64,000 nucleotides of DNA from Variovorax sp. 679 (GTDB lineage Bacteria; Pseudomonadota; Gammaproteobacteria; Burkholderiales; Burkholderiaceae_C): the NCBI RefSeq assembly GCF_003952185.1, contig NZ_RXFS01000017.1, forward strand, positions 1 to 64,000. Direction: 5' to 3'. Every line of letters starts with the position of its first letter. Positions within the stretch are counted from its first letter, which is position 1. Shown piece by piece: positions 1 to 9,700 of this stretch. The notes beneath the pieces were generated by a model. It searched no databases and was not told where the DNA came from. It saw nothing but the letters and a program-made list of their open reading frames with translations. The translations under genes were made by a program, and so were the position numbers.

Positions 1-86
1 AGGATGCGCACCGGCAGCAGGCGCAGGATGGCCGGGGCGGGCCGCGGCGCGGGTTGCTGCAAGGGGGCGGACGGGGCGCTTTTCAT
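1..86 (-). CDS. bcsA: cellulose synthase catalytic subunit BcsA, N-terminal edge (partial)
   Basis: Only the first 28 codons are inside the window; the gene runs off the left edge. The start overlaps the bcsQ stop in an ATGA junction (83-86), the same coupling as upstream in this operon. The visible residues are Ala/Pro-rich and then turn basic and hydrophobic, which fits the cytoplasmic N-terminus of a membrane glycosyltransferase. The identity is inferred from gene order: bcsA normally follows bcsQ in bcsD-bcsP-bcsQ-bcsA-bcsB operons. No catalytic motif is visible here. BcsA polymerises UDP-glucose into cellulose at the inner membrane and is activated by c-di-GMP. Confidence 0.6.
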   Translation of the reverse strand, partial: MKSAPSAPLQQPAPRPAPAILRLLPVRI

Positions 87-895
87 CGGTTCGGTTCCAT
101 GGTCCGCAGGGAGGGAAAGGCGGCGGCCTGCCGGGCGGTTTCGAAGCGTTCGAGCACGTGCTCGGCGCAGGAGGCGAGGTCCTCGGCGGCCTGGCTCATC
201 GGCGCGTAGCGGTGCACGGGGGAGGCCGAGGCCAGCGCCTCGGGAACCGCCTGGTCCAGGTGGAGCATGCCCAGCAGCTCGGGCCGCAGCCGCTGGCGCA
301 GCATCTCGAAGACGTCGTTGTTGAGCCGCTTGCCGGGGTCGACCTGGTTCACCACGTATCCGGTGCCGAGGTAGTCGGCACGCGGGCGGGCGTACTTGTC
401 GATCATGCGTTCGACGAGCGGCAAGGTGGCGAACGAGCCGGCGTCCGCCAGCACGGTGACGATGCCGAAGTGGGCTGCGCGCAGCGCCTGCTGCAGGTAG
501 ACCGAGGCGCCGGGCGGGGTGTCGAGCAGCACCAGCGTGCCTTCGGGCAGCCCGAAGCGCTTCAGCGTCTCGGCCAGCCAGCCGGGGTTTCGGGCCAGTT
601 GCTGCTCGAAAGCGATCTGGCGTTCGTCATCGACGTCGCCGAAGGGCAGCAGCATCACGCCGGCGCTGGCCTGGCGGATCGTGTGGGCCCACGGGATCAG
701 CCCGGTGGCGGCCTCGACCAGGCCGCTGTCGCAGGCCTGCGGTTCGTCGGCGATGTGGAAGCGCAGGGCGTTCTGCGGATCGAGGTCGATGGCCAGCACC
801 TGCCGGCCGCGCTGCGCGAGAGCGGTGCAGAGGTTGGCGGCAATCGTGGTCTTGCCTACGCCACCCTTGGAGGAAATGACCGGGATGACAACCAT
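83..895 (-). CDS. bcsQ: cellulose biosynthesis protein BcsQ (ParA/MinD-like ATPase)
   Basis: A 270-residue ParA/MinD-family ATPase. The deviant Walker A SSKGGVGKTT is at residues 8-17, followed by the DLDPQNALR switch and a LLDTPPG Walker B-like segment. In enterobacteria BcsQ is needed for cellulose secretion and localises the synthase at the pole. It lies between bcsP and bcsA, with four-base or near overlaps on both sides, so it is translationally coupled. An in-frame GTG at 901 would give two more residues and an exact GTGA overlap with the bcsP stop; I list the ATG at 895 but both are credible. An open frame continues upstream over bcsP and is not part of this gene. Confidence 0.88.
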   Translation of the reverse strand: MVVIPVISSKGGVGKTTIAANLCTALAQRGRQVLAIDLDPQNALRFHIADEPQACDSGLVEAATGLIPWAHTIRQASAGVMLLPFGDVDDERQIAFEQQLARNPGWLAETLKRFGLPEGTLVLLDTPPGASVYLQQALRAAHFGIVTVLADAGSFATLPLVERMIDKYARPRADYLGTGYVVNQVDPGKRLNNDVFEMLRQRLRPELLGMLHLDQAVPEALASASPVHRYAPMSQAAEDLASCAEHVLERFETARQAAAFPSLRTMEPNR

Positions 896-897
896 CG

Positions 898-1332
898 TCA
901 CGTCGGCCTTCGCCAGCGTGACAAGGGCCCCGGCGCTGCGGACGACGGCTGCGGGCCGGCGAGCCGCTCGAACAGTTGCTCGAGCGGCGTGGGCGGGAGG
1001 TCGGCGGCCGGCGTTGCGGCGGCCACCGATGGAGAAGGGGGGCGCAGCACGGGCTCGACGCGCGCCTGCGGCGCGGCGGCAGGCATCGCGAAGGGCACGG
1101 CCGGCGCGGGGCGGGGCTGCGCGTGCACGGACGGCGGAACCGGCGCGGGAGAGGGAGAAGGCGTTGCGGCGGCCGGCGGATGCGCGATCCGCTGGCCCGA
1201 CAACAACGGCCACACGCGAGGCGTTTCGGTCTCGCCCCCGGGCGGCGCGAATTCCTTGTAGCCGAGCGAATTGCCGCCGAACTTCTGGAAGAGGCCGGCG
1301 ATGTCTTCGGGCGCGCTGTCTTCCGCGCTCAT
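898..1332 (-). CDS. bcsP: cellulose biosynthesis protein BcsP/BcsR-like
   Basis: 144 residues. The N-terminal segment EDIAGLFQKFGG matches the short conserved BcsR-type motif. The remainder is a low-complexity Pro/Ala-rich region (about residues 45-110) ending in a Leu-rich stretch, PLEQLFERLAGPQ. That combination, a BcsR head with a long proline-rich tail, is what is annotated as BcsP in beta-proteobacterial cellulose operons. It has no catalytic motif and probably acts as an accessory or assembly factor with BcsQ. The ATG at 1332 overlaps the bcsD stop (ATGA). A longer frame to 1440 exists but lies inside bcsD. Confidence 0.75.
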   Translation of the reverse strand: MSAEDSAPEDIAGLFQKFGGNSLGYKEFAPPGGETETPRVWPLLSGQRIAHPPAAATPSPSPAPVPPSVHAQPRPAPAVPFAMPAAAPQARVEPVLRPPSPSVAAATPAADLPPTPLEQLFERLAGPQPSSAAPGPLSRWRRPT

Positions 1333-1796
1333 GCGGCCACCCTCGACAACCGCAGGTCGACGCGGGGCTCGCCCTGTACGGCATCGACCTTCAGCGCCTG
1401 CACGCGCAACGACGCAGGCATTTGCTGCGAATCGAACCATGCCTGGTACACGCCTTCGAAGAAGCCCACGCTCCAGCCGGTGGCCTCGGGGCCGAAAGCC
1501 ATGGCGATCGGGCTGCAGGCGTGGGTGATGGCGACGCCGTCAGACTGCTCGTTCAGGACGGTGAAGCCCCAGTCGATACGGTCCCAGCGCTCGTTGAACC
1601 GGTCTTGCAGTTCCCCGAGCGTGCGGCAAGGCGGGATGGGCAGGGCTTGCGCGAAATGACGGCCGACGCGGCTGAAGAGCTGCCGCAGGTCTTCAGGGGG
1701 TAACCCGGCGCTCAATTCGGCGGCCATGCCGCGATTGAATTCCAGCCACTGCGAACTGCATGATTTCCTCTCGAAATACGTCGGGTCCGTGTTCAT
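1329..1796 (-). CDS. bcsD: cellulose synthase subunit BcsD
   Basis: 155 residues, the same length as Komagataeibacter BcsD (156). From memory the conserved features line up: a VGRxFA helix, IPPCRTLGELQ, the IDWGFTVL strand, and an FFEGVYQAWFDSQ segment near the C-terminus. BcsD forms a periplasmic octameric ring in the model organism and helps order extruded glucan chains. It is the first gene of this minus-strand operon and overlaps bcsP by four bases. Its promoter should lie in the AT-rich part of the 1797-2122 gap. Confidence 0.88.
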   Translation of the reverse strand: MNTDPTYFERKSCSSQWLEFNRGMAAELSAGLPPEDLRQLFSRVGRHFAQALPIPPCRTLGELQDRFNERWDRIDWGFTVLNEQSDGVAITHACSPIAMAFGPEATGWSVGFFEGVYQAWFDSQQMPASLRVQALKVDAVQGEPRVDLRLSRVAA

Positions 1797-2122
1797 GCCA
1801 AAGCATTTTCTGGGATTGATTAACTATTGACAACAAATGTGAACTAATTAGCGCGCGGTGGGTCGCGAACTGTATGAATCAGGGGACGAGGTGTTGCGGA
1901 GCGTCCGTGCCTTGCTGGCGAAAGCGCGTCGTTTCCGCAGCCGTGTACGGTGCGAAAAGACGATTGGATTCAACTCGCCGAACCAGATCGGCGATCTGGT
2001 TGTCCGCAGGGCCGGGCGGCGTCGGCAGCCGGCCGGGGGCTATGGCATAACGACGCGGATGGCGAGGTGCGGGCAGGCCGACCGCACGGCCGTTTCCGCT
2101 CGATCTCGCGTGCCAGCCAGGT
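1797..2122. other. 326-bp gap between bcsD and the diguanylate cyclase gene
   Basis: No gene that I can support. Bases 1797-1850 are clearly more AT-rich than the surroundings and precede bcsD on the minus strand, so they probably carry the bcs operon promoter and regulatory sites; I cannot assign a clear -35/-10 pair. The two short plus-strand frames in this gap have no ribosome binding site and their Arg-rich composition is typical of non-coding frames in GC-rich DNA. Confidence 0.5.
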
Positions 2123-3172
2123 TCAGTCCGACAGGGTCGCCCCGGCGTCGTGAATCATGTTGCGGCGGCTGTGCTTGACGGCGTACATGGCGACATCTGC
2201 CTGCCGCAAGGCTTCCTCGGCGGAAGTGGTGCGCGGATCGACGGCCACCACCCCGACGCTGGCGCCGGTGTAGTCGATCGTCATGTGCTTGAGCTGCAGT
2301 TCACCGATGGTGTTTTCCGCCAGGCGATCCGCCAGCGCCCGGGCCCCGGTGCGCGGAGATTCGCCCAGCGCGGGCCCGAGGCCGATCACCACGAACTCGT
2401 CGGAACCGAAGCGCGCCAGCATGTCGCTCGCGCGCACCGAGTTCGCAAGCTGCTTCGCCATGGCCGAGAGGAATTCGTCGCCGACCTCGTGGCCGTGCGC
2501 GTCGTTGATCTTCTTGAAGTCGTCCATGTCGACGAAACCGACCAGCACGCTCTGGCCGCTGCGCGCACCCTGCGCCAGCATGCGCTGCAGCGCGTCGACG
2601 AGTGCGCGGCGGTTGGGCAGGCCGGTGAGGGCGTCGGTCGCGGCATTCGTGGCGAGATCGGCGCTGGCTTTCCGGAGCTTCGCGGCGGTCAGCTCGCGCT
2701 CCACCTGCTGGCCGATCAGCCGCGCGAACAGGCGCAGCACCGGCTCCGCGATGGGCGGCAGCGGCGTCTGCCGCGCGCTGGCGGCGCACAGGGCGCCGTA
2801 GATCTCGCCGTCGTCGGTCTTCACCGGCGCGCTCGCGCAGGTCTGGATGCCCAGCTGATGGGCGGCCTGGGCGTCGCCCCAGCAGCCGCCGGCATCGTCG
2901 GTGTAGATGCGGTCTTCCTCGAGGGCGTGACGGCACAGCGTGTCGGTCCAGGGCACGTAGGCCCCCTCGGGAATGGCCAGCCCGTCACCGGCGTTGTGCG
3001 CGAAGAGGATGTGCTGGCGCCCCTTGTCCGGCTCGACGACCGCGAGGTAGGCCGATTCGAGGCCGGTTGCCGCCTCGAGCATTTCGAGCATCGGGCGTGC
3101 AAGGTCTTCCAGCGTCTTGGCCGAGGAGACCGAGTCGGATAGCTGTTCGATCAGGAATTCCATGGCCGACAT
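2123..3172 (-). CDS. GAF-GGDEF diguanylate cyclase
   Basis: 349 residues: an N-terminal GAF-like sensor (about 20-165) followed by a GGDEF domain (about 175-345), with no membrane segment, so cytosolic. The A-site reads RFGSDEF near residue 257, with Ser for the second Gly of GGDEF. The substrate-binding segments DALTGLPNRRAL and DMDDFKKINDAHGHEVGD are intact. Five residues before the A-site is RASD, a textbook RxxD product-inhibition site, so it is probably an active, feedback-regulated c-di-GMP synthase. It starts 19 bp after glnD and looks like the last gene of map-glnD-dgc. Its product could act on the PilZ domain of the neighbouring BcsA; that link is inference from position. Confidence 0.88.
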   Translation of the reverse strand: MSAMEFLIEQLSDSVSSAKTLEDLARPMLEMLEAATGLESAYLAVVEPDKGRQHILFAHNAGDGLAIPEGAYVPWTDTLCRHALEEDRIYTDDAGGCWGDAQAAHQLGIQTCASAPVKTDDGEIYGALCAASARQTPLPPIAEPVLRLFARLIGQQVERELTAAKLRKASADLATNAATDALTGLPNRRALVDALQRMLAQGARSGQSVLVGFVDMDDFKKINDAHGHEVGDEFLSAMAKQLANSVRASDMLARFGSDEFVVIGLGPALGESPRTGARALADRLAENTIGELQLKHMTIDYTGASVGVVAVDPRTTSAEEALRQADVAMYAVKHSRRNMIHDAGATLSD

Positions 3173-3191
3173 TCTGAGGGCTCCGGAGGGT

Positions 3192-5798
3192 TCAGGAGGC
3201 CAGTGCTTCCATCAATTCGGTCTCGATGGCCAGTTGCGTCTTCTGTCCCTGGAGCTCGGGGCCGCTGATGAGGAAGGTGTCTTCCACCCGCTCGCCCAGC
3301 GTCGTGACCTTGGCGAGCTGCAGGTTCAGGTGATGGCGCGCCAGCACCCGGGCCACCGAATACAGCAGGCCGGCCCGGTCGCTGGCCGAGATGCTGAGCA
3401 GCCAGCGCTGCGCCTTGTCGTCCGGCAGCAGGCTGATGCGCGGCTTGATCGGGAAGCTGCGCACCCGGCGCGACACCCGGCCCATGCTGGGCGGGGGCAG
3501 GGCGCCGGCCTCGGTGAGCGTATGCGCCAGGCCCGACTCGACCATGCTGATCAGGTCGCGGTAGTGGTCCGGCAGGAAGGTAGTGACGACCTGGAAGGTG
3601 TCGAGCGCGTAGCCATTGCTCGTGGTGTGCACCTTGGCGTCCAGGATGCTGAACGACGCCTGGTCGAAATAGCCGCAGATGCGTGCGAACAGGTCGGGCT
3701 GGTCGGGCGTGTAGACCACCACCTGCAGGCCTTCGCCCACTGGCGACAGGTGCGCGCGCACGATGGGCTGCGCCTTCGGGTCGACCGGCACGTTCTTGGG
3801 CGGCACGAAGCGCGAGAGCTGCTTGGCGTGCCAGGCGATCTCGGTGGCGTCGTGGCGCATGAAGTAGCCCACGTCGAGCGTGTCCCACAGGGCCTTGTGC
3901 GCCTCGAAGCGCTGGGCGTGCAGGGCGAGCTGCACCAGCGCCTCGCGCTTGCGCGACTCGACCTCGGCGTCCGGGTCGGGCATGCGGCCGCCCAGCGCGC
4001 GCAGGGTGAAGCGGTACAGGTCCTCGAGCAGCTTGCCCTTCCAGGCATTCCACACGCGCGGCGAGGTGCCGCGGATGTCGGCCACGGTCAGCAGGTAGAG
4101 CGCGGTCAGGTAGCGCTCGTTGCCCACGCGCTTGGCGAAGGCGCCGATCACCTCGGGGTCGCTCAGGTCCTGCTTCTGGGCCACCTGGCTCATCACCAGG
4201 TGCTCGGCCACGAGGAATTCGATGAGCTTGGCGTCTTCGCGGGCGACGCCATGCTGCTTGCAGAAGCGCTGCACGTCGCGCGCGCCCAGCGTGGAATGGT
4301 CGCCGCCGCGGCCCTTGGCGATGTCGTGGAAGAGCGCCGCCACGTACAGGATCCAGGGCTTGTCCCAGCCGGCCGCGAGCTGCGAGCAGAACGGGTATTC
4401 GTGCGCATGCTCGGCAATGAAAAAGCGCCGCACGTTGCGCAGCACCATCAGGATGTGCTGGTCGACCGTGTAGACGTGGAACAGGTCGTGCTGCATCTGC
4501 CCCACGATGCTGCGGAACACCCGCAGGTAGCGCCCCAGCACGGAGGTCTGGTTCATCAGCCTGAAGGCATGCGTGATGCCGTAGGGCTGCAGCAGGATCC
4601 GCATGAAGGTCTCGTGGTTGACCGGGTCGTTGCGGAACTTGCTGTCCATCACGTGGCGAGCGTTGTACAGCGCGCGCAGCGTGCGCGCCGACAGGCCCTT
4701 CACGCCGATGGTCTTCTGGTAGAGAAGAAAGGTCTCGAGCACCGCGTGCGGCTCGTGCTCGTAGAGGTCGTCGCTGGCGATCTCGATCAGGCCGGCGCGC
4801 TCGAAGAAGCGCTCGTTGATGGGCGTGTGCTGCTCGTCGCTGGGCTGCAGGCGCTCGGAAATGTTCAGCAGCAGGATCTGGTTGAGCTGCGACACCGCCT
4901 TGGCGGCCCAGTAGTAGCGGCGCATCAGCGCCTCGCTCGACTTGCGCTGGGACTCGCTCTCGTAGCCGAAGCTGGCCGCCACGGCGGTCTGCAGGTCGAA
5001 CACCAGGCGGTCTTCGCGCCGGTTTGCAATCACGTGCAGCCGCGCTCGGATGAGCGAGAGCAGAGCCTCGTTGCGCTTGATCTGCTGCGCCTCGAAGGAG
5101 GTCGCCAGGCCGTTCTTGGCCAGATCGTCCCAGCGGCTGCCGTAGCCGGCGGCCTTGGTCATCCAGAGGATGGTCTGCAGGTCGCGCAGGCCGCCCGGCG
5201 ATTCCTTGCAGTTGGGCTCCAGCGCGTAGGGCGTGTTGTCGAACTTCTGGTGGCGGTGCCGCATCTCCTGCGACTTGGCCACGAAGAAGGCCTGCGGATC
5301 GATGGCGCGGGTGAAGCGGCGGCGGAAGGCGGTGAAGAGCTTCTTGTCGCCGGCGATCAGGCGCGCCTCGAGCAGCGAGGTCTGGACGGTGACGTCCTTC
5401 TCGGCCTCGGCCAGGCATTCTTCGACCGTGCGCACGCTGGAGCCGATCTCGAGGCCCGCGTCCCAGCAATGGCCGATGAAGGCCTCGATGCGGGCCGGCT
5501 CGACGCCGCCGGCTTCGCCCTCGGGCGGAAGCAGCAGCAGCACGTCGACGTCGGAATACGGGAACAGCTCGCCGCGCCCGAAGCCCCCCACGGCCGCCAG
5601 CGTGAGCGAATCACCGAAGCCGGCTTCGCGCCACAGGGTGCACAGCGTCTCGTCGGCCAGCGCCGAGAGCTGGCGCAGCACCGAGTGCACGCTGCGCGTG
5701 GGAGCGCGCGCGAAGCGCAGGGTGTCGAACAGCGCGAGCTTCTTCGCGCGATAGGCTTCGCGCAGCGTCGCCACGTCGATGTTGGCAGCTTCGATCAC
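3192..5798 (-). CDS. glnD: bifunctional [protein-PII] uridylyltransferase / uridylyl-removing enzyme
   Basis: 868 residues from the proposed GTG start. The nucleotidyltransferase motif GGFGRGELFPYSDVDVLLL is at about 71-89. An HD phosphohydrolase motif, LFHDIAKGRGGDHS, is near 490. Two ACT domains follow in the last 180 residues. GlnD uridylylates PII (GlnB/GlnK) at low glutamine and removes UMP at high glutamine, so it is the cell's nitrogen sensor. No ATG is available near the expected N-terminus; the open frame extends back into map, where the residues are not GlnD-like, so I place the start at the GTG at 5798, 23 bp after the map stop. Confidence 0.93.
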   Translation of the reverse strand: MIEAANIDVATLREAYRAKKLALFDTLRFARAPTRSVHSVLRQLSALADETLCTLWREAGFGDSLTLAAVGGFGRGELFPYSDVDVLLLLPPEGEAGGVEPARIEAFIGHCWDAGLEIGSSVRTVEECLAEAEKDVTVQTSLLEARLIAGDKKLFTAFRRRFTRAIDPQAFFVAKSQEMRHRHQKFDNTPYALEPNCKESPGGLRDLQTILWMTKAAGYGSRWDDLAKNGLATSFEAQQIKRNEALLSLIRARLHVIANRREDRLVFDLQTAVAASFGYESESQRKSSEALMRRYYWAAKAVSQLNQILLLNISERLQPSDEQHTPINERFFERAGLIEIASDDLYEHEPHAVLETFLLYQKTIGVKGLSARTLRALYNARHVMDSKFRNDPVNHETFMRILLQPYGITHAFRLMNQTSVLGRYLRVFRSIVGQMQHDLFHVYTVDQHILMVLRNVRRFFIAEHAHEYPFCSQLAAGWDKPWILYVAALFHDIAKGRGGDHSTLGARDVQRFCKQHGVAREDAKLIEFLVAEHLVMSQVAQKQDLSDPEVIGAFAKRVGNERYLTALYLLTVADIRGTSPRVWNAWKGKLLEDLYRFTLRALGGRMPDPDAEVESRKREALVQLALHAQRFEAHKALWDTLDVGYFMRHDATEIAWHAKQLSRFVPPKNVPVDPKAQPIVRAHLSPVGEGLQVVVYTPDQPDLFARICGYFDQASFSILDAKVHTTSNGYALDTFQVVTTFLPDHYRDLISMVESGLAHTLTEAGALPPPSMGRVSRRVRSFPIKPRISLLPDDKAQRWLLSISASDRAGLLYSVARVLARHHLNLQLAKVTTLGERVEDTFLISGPELQGQKTQLAIETELMEALAS

Positions 5799-5821
5799 GG
5801 CAAGAGGGGCGCGTTGCCGCG

Positions 5822-6646
5822 TCAGGTCTTGGTGGCGGTGACGAAGGAGGGCAGCGGCGGGCTGCCTTCGGACAGCGTCAGCACCTCGTAGCCGGTCTCG
5901 GTGACGAGCACCGTGTGCTCCCACTGGGCCGACAGGGAGTGGTCGCGCGTGACGATGGTCCAGCCGTCGTACTGGCCGCCCTTGAAGTCTTCCTTCACGT
6001 CGCGCTTGCCGGCGTTGATCATCGGCTCGATGGTGAAGATCATGCCGGGCTTGAGTTCTTCCATGGTGCCCGGGCGGCCATAGTGCAGCACCTGGGGTTC
6101 TTCATGGAAGCGCTGGCCGACACCGTGGCCGCAGAACTCGCGCACCACCGAGAAGCCCTGGCCCTCGGCGAACTTCTGGATCGCGTGGCCCACGTCGCCC
6201 AGGTGAGCGCCGGGGCGCACCTGCAGGATGCCGTGCCACATGGCCTCGAAGGTGATGCTGCACAGGCGCTTGGCCGCGATGGAGGCGTCGCCGATCACGT
6301 ACATGCGGCTGTTGTCGCCGAACCAGCCGTCCTTGATGACGGTCACGTCGACGTTCATGATGTCTCCCTTCTTCAGGGGCTTGTCATTGGGAATGCCGTG
6401 GCACACCACGTGGTTCACCGAGGTGCAGAGCGACTTCGGGAAGGGGACGCTGCTTGCGCCCATGTAGCCCACCGTGGCCGAGGTGGTGCCCTGCTTGACC
6501 ATGTACTCGGCGGCGAGCCGGTCGACATCGTTGGTCGTGATGCCGGGCTTGATGAGGGGCGTGAGGTAGTCCAGCACCTCGGAGGCCAGTCGGCAGGCGA
6601 CCCGCATGGCCTCGATGCCTGCAGCGTCTTTGTAGTTAATGCTCAT
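5822..6646 (-). CDS. map: methionine aminopeptidase, type I
   Basis: 274 residues. It removes the initiator Met from nascent proteins. The metal ligands expected for the pita-bread fold are visible: the NVDVT and GDNSRMY aspartates, the histidine in FCGHGVGQRFHEEP, and the glutamates in FTIEPMI and SAQWEHTVLV. The ATG at 6646 gives the usual N-terminus; an upstream in-frame codon at 6670 falls in the promoter region. It is divergent from purL and is the first gene of map-glnD-dgc. A second uncoupled map elsewhere would not be surprising for this group. Confidence 0.95.
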   Translation of the reverse strand: MSINYKDAAGIEAMRVACRLASEVLDYLTPLIKPGITTNDVDRLAAEYMVKQGTTSATVGYMGASSVPFPKSLCTSVNHVVCHGIPNDKPLKKGDIMNVDVTVIKDGWFGDNSRMYVIGDASIAAKRLCSITFEAMWHGILQVRPGAHLGDVGHAIQKFAEGQGFSVVREFCGHGVGQRFHEEPQVLHYGRPGTMEELKPGMIFTIEPMINAGKRDVKEDFKGGQYDGWTIVTRDHSLSAQWEHTVLVTETGYEVLTLSEGSPPLPSFVTATKT

Positions 6647-6672
6647 GCCCCGAATTATCCCATTCGGCAAGC

Positions 6673-6678
6673 TAAAAT
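6673..6678 (+). promoter_or_regulatory. candidate -10 box of purL
   Basis: TAAAAT inside GCTAAAATTCC, in the 81-bp gap between the divergent map and purL starts. This is a common -10 form in this group. I do not see a convincing -35 at 16-18 bp. A start near 6685 would put the 6690-6718 hairpin at the 5' end of the purL transcript. Confidence 0.4.
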
Positions 6679-6689
6679 TCCGGGTTAAC

Positions 6690-6718
6690 GCGGATGACCC
6701 CAGTCAGCGGTCATCCGC
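6690..6718. promoter_or_regulatory. perfect 10-bp inverted repeat in the purL leader
   Basis: GCGGATGACC and GGTCATCCGC flank a 9-base loop. The arms are exact complements. The element sits directly between the candidate -10 box and the first possible purL start, so it is either an mRNA hairpin or a symmetric operator. There is no U-tract, so it is not a classical terminator. I do not recognise it as a purine riboswitch. Confidence 0.6.
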
Positions 6719-6727
6719 CTCGATTCC

Positions 6728-9700
6728 TTGATTCCCAACGCGGCCCCCGAGGCCCCATCGACCGTGACGCAGCCCGCACCTCAAGCCCTTCCTGTCGTAA
6801 CCATGTTCGAGGGCGGCAGCGCGCTCAGCGACTTCCGCGCAAGGCAGCTGCTGCCGAAGCTGCAGGCCATCGAGCCGCGCATCGAGGGCATTTCGGCCCG
6901 TTTCGTGCACCTCGTGGTGACCGATGCGGCGCTGGATGCCGCAGGCCGCGAGCGCTTCGCCGCACTGCTGACCTACGGCGAGCCCTTCGAGGCGCTGGCC
7001 AAGGCGGGCACCTCGGTGGTGGTCACCCCGCGCCTTGGTACCGTGTCGCCCTGGGCCTCCAAGGCCACCGACATTGCCCACAACTGCGGCCTGGCCCTGC
7101 GCCGGGTCGAGCGCGTCACCCAGTACCACCTGAAGCTCAAGGCCCCCCTGATCGGCAAGGCTCCTGTGCTGGAAGGCGACGCACTCGCCGCCGTTGCGGG
7201 CCCGTTGCACGACCGCATGACCGAATCGGTGCTGGCCACCGTCGAGCAGGCGGCCAGCCTGTTCAGCGAACTGCCGGCTCAGCCGATGGCGCAGGTCGAC
7301 GTGCAGGCCGGCGGCCGCGCGGCCCTGGTAGCAGCCAACACCGGCTTCGGCCTGGCGCTGGCCGAGGACGAGATCGACTATCTCGTGGATGCCTTCACCC
7401 GCCTGGGCCGCAACCCCAGCGACGTCGAGCTCATGATGTTCGCGCAGGCCAACAGCGAGCACTGCCGCCACAAGATCTTCAACGCCGACTTCACCATCGA
7501 CGGCAAGGCCCAGCCGCAGAGCCTGTTCTCGATGATCCGCCACACCGAGAAGCAGAACCCGCAGCACACGGTCATTGCCTATGCCGACAACGCCTCGGTG
7601 ATGGAAGGCACGACCATCGAGCGCTTCGTTCCCGCCAGCGGCTCGCAGGGCTATCAAAAAGATAGCGCCCTGAGCCACGTGCTGATGAAGGTCGAGACGC
7701 ACAACCATCCGACCGCCATTTCGCCGTTTCCGGGCGCTTCCACCGGCGCGGGCGGCGAGATCCGCGACGAAGGCGCCACCGGCCGTGGTTCCAAGCCCAA
7801 GGCGGGTCTGACCGGCTTCACCGTGTCGAAGCTGTGGCCCGAAGAGGGCAACTACGGCAAGCCCGAGCACATTGCCAGCCCGTTGCAGATCATGACCGAG
7901 GGTCCGCTGGGCGGCGCCGCGTTCAACAACGAATTCGGCCGTCCCAACCTGCTGGGCTACTTCCGCGAATACGAGCAGACGGTGGCGAGCGACCTCGACA
8001 CCGTCCAGCGCGGCTACCACAAGCCCATCATGATCGCCGGCGGCCTCGGCAGCATCGACGCCACGCAGACCAAGAAGATCCGCTTTCCGGCGGGCTCGCT
8101 GCTGATCCAGCTCGGCGGCCCCGGCATGCGCATCGGCATGGGCGGCAGCGCCGCCAGCTCGATGGCCACCGGCGCCAACGCGGCCGAACTCGACTTCGAC
8201 TCGGTGCAGCGCGGCAACCCCGAAATCGAGCGCCGCGCGCAGGAGGTCATCAACCATTGCTGGCAGCAGGGCGCGGCCAACCCGATTCTCGCGATCCACG
8301 ACGTGGGCGCGGGCGGCCTGAGCAATGCCTTCCCCGAACTGACCAACGACGCCGGCCGCGGCGCGCGCTTCGACCTGCGCGCCGTGCCGCTCGAGGAGTC
8401 GGGCATGGCGCCGAAGGAAATCTGGTGCAACGAAAGCCAGGAGCGCTACGTGCTGGCCATCGCGCCCGAATCGCTGGAGCAGTTCAAGGCCTTCTGCGAG
8501 CGCGAGCGCTGCCCGTTCTCGGTGGTCGGCGTTGCCACCGAGGAGCGTCAGCTGCTGGTGGCCGACGAGGGCGCCGAAGTGCAGCCCGTCGACATGCCGA
8601 TGGACGTGCTGCTCGGCAAGCCGCCGAAGATGCACCGCGATGTGAAGACCGTGGCCCGCATGTTCAAGCCGCTCGACCTGACCGGTGTCGACCTGCAGAA
8701 GGCCGCCATCGATGTGCTCGCCAATCCGACCGTGGCCTCGAAGCGTTTCCTCATCACCATCGGCGACCGCACCGTGGGCGGCCTGAGCCACCGCGACCAG
8801 ATGGTCGGCCCGTGGCAAGTGCCGGTGGCCGACTGCGCAGTGACGCTGGCCGACTACAAGGGCTTCGCCGGCGAGGCCATGAGCATGGGCGAGCGCACGC
8901 CGCTGGCCGCACTCGATGCGCCGGCTTCGGGTCGCATGGCGGTGGCCGAGGCCATCACCAACCTGCTGGCGGCGCCCATCGAACTCTCGCGCGTCAAGCT
9001 GTCGGCCAACTGGATGGCCGCCTGCGGCGAGCCCGGCGAAGACGCCGCGCTGTACGAAACCGTCAAGGCCGTGGGCCTGGAGCTTTGCCCGGCGCTGGGC
9101 GTGTCGATTCCGGTCGGCAAGGATTCCTTGTCGATGCGCACGCAATGGAAGGACGGCACCGAAGCAAAGAAGGTCACCTCACCCGTGAGCCTGATCGTCA
9201 GCGCCTTCGCCACGCTGGCCGACGTGCGCGGCACGCTCACGCCGCAGCTCGACGCCGAAGAGCCCGACACCACGCTGGTGCTGATCGACCTGGGCCAGGG
9301 CAAGCACCGCATGGCCGGCAGCATCCTGGCGCAGACGCTCAACCAGAGCGGCGACACCGTGCCCGACCTCGACGACCCGGCGCAACTCGTCGCGCTGGTC
9401 AGTGCCGTGAACGCACTGCGCGCCGACGGCAAGATCCTCGCGATGCATGACCGCAGCGACGGCGGCCTGTTCGCAACCGCCTGCGAAATGGCCTTCGCCG
9501 GGCACGTTGGCGTGGCGCTGAACGTCGACATGCTCGTCACCGAAGGCGACGGCATTTCCGACAGCCGCATGGAGACCGGCGACGCCAAGAACTGGGCGCA
9601 GCAGGTCAGCGCGCGGCGCGAGGAGCTCACGCTCAAGGCCCTGTTCAACGAAGAGCTGGGCATGGTGCTGCAGGTGCGCACCGCCGAGCGCAACGACGTC

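Noticed and set aside
1858..2178. 106-codon frame in the bcsD-cyclase gap
   Set aside because: No ribosome site, Arg-rich, overlaps the cyclase 3' end.
3117..5891. 924-codon open frame on the plus strand opposite glnD
   Set aside because: It mirrors the codon structure of glnD in GC-rich DNA, has no ribosome site and no recognisable domain.
6704..9145. 813-codon open frame opposite purL
   Set aside because: Antisense shadow of a conserved gene; low-complexity His/Ala/Arg-rich translation.
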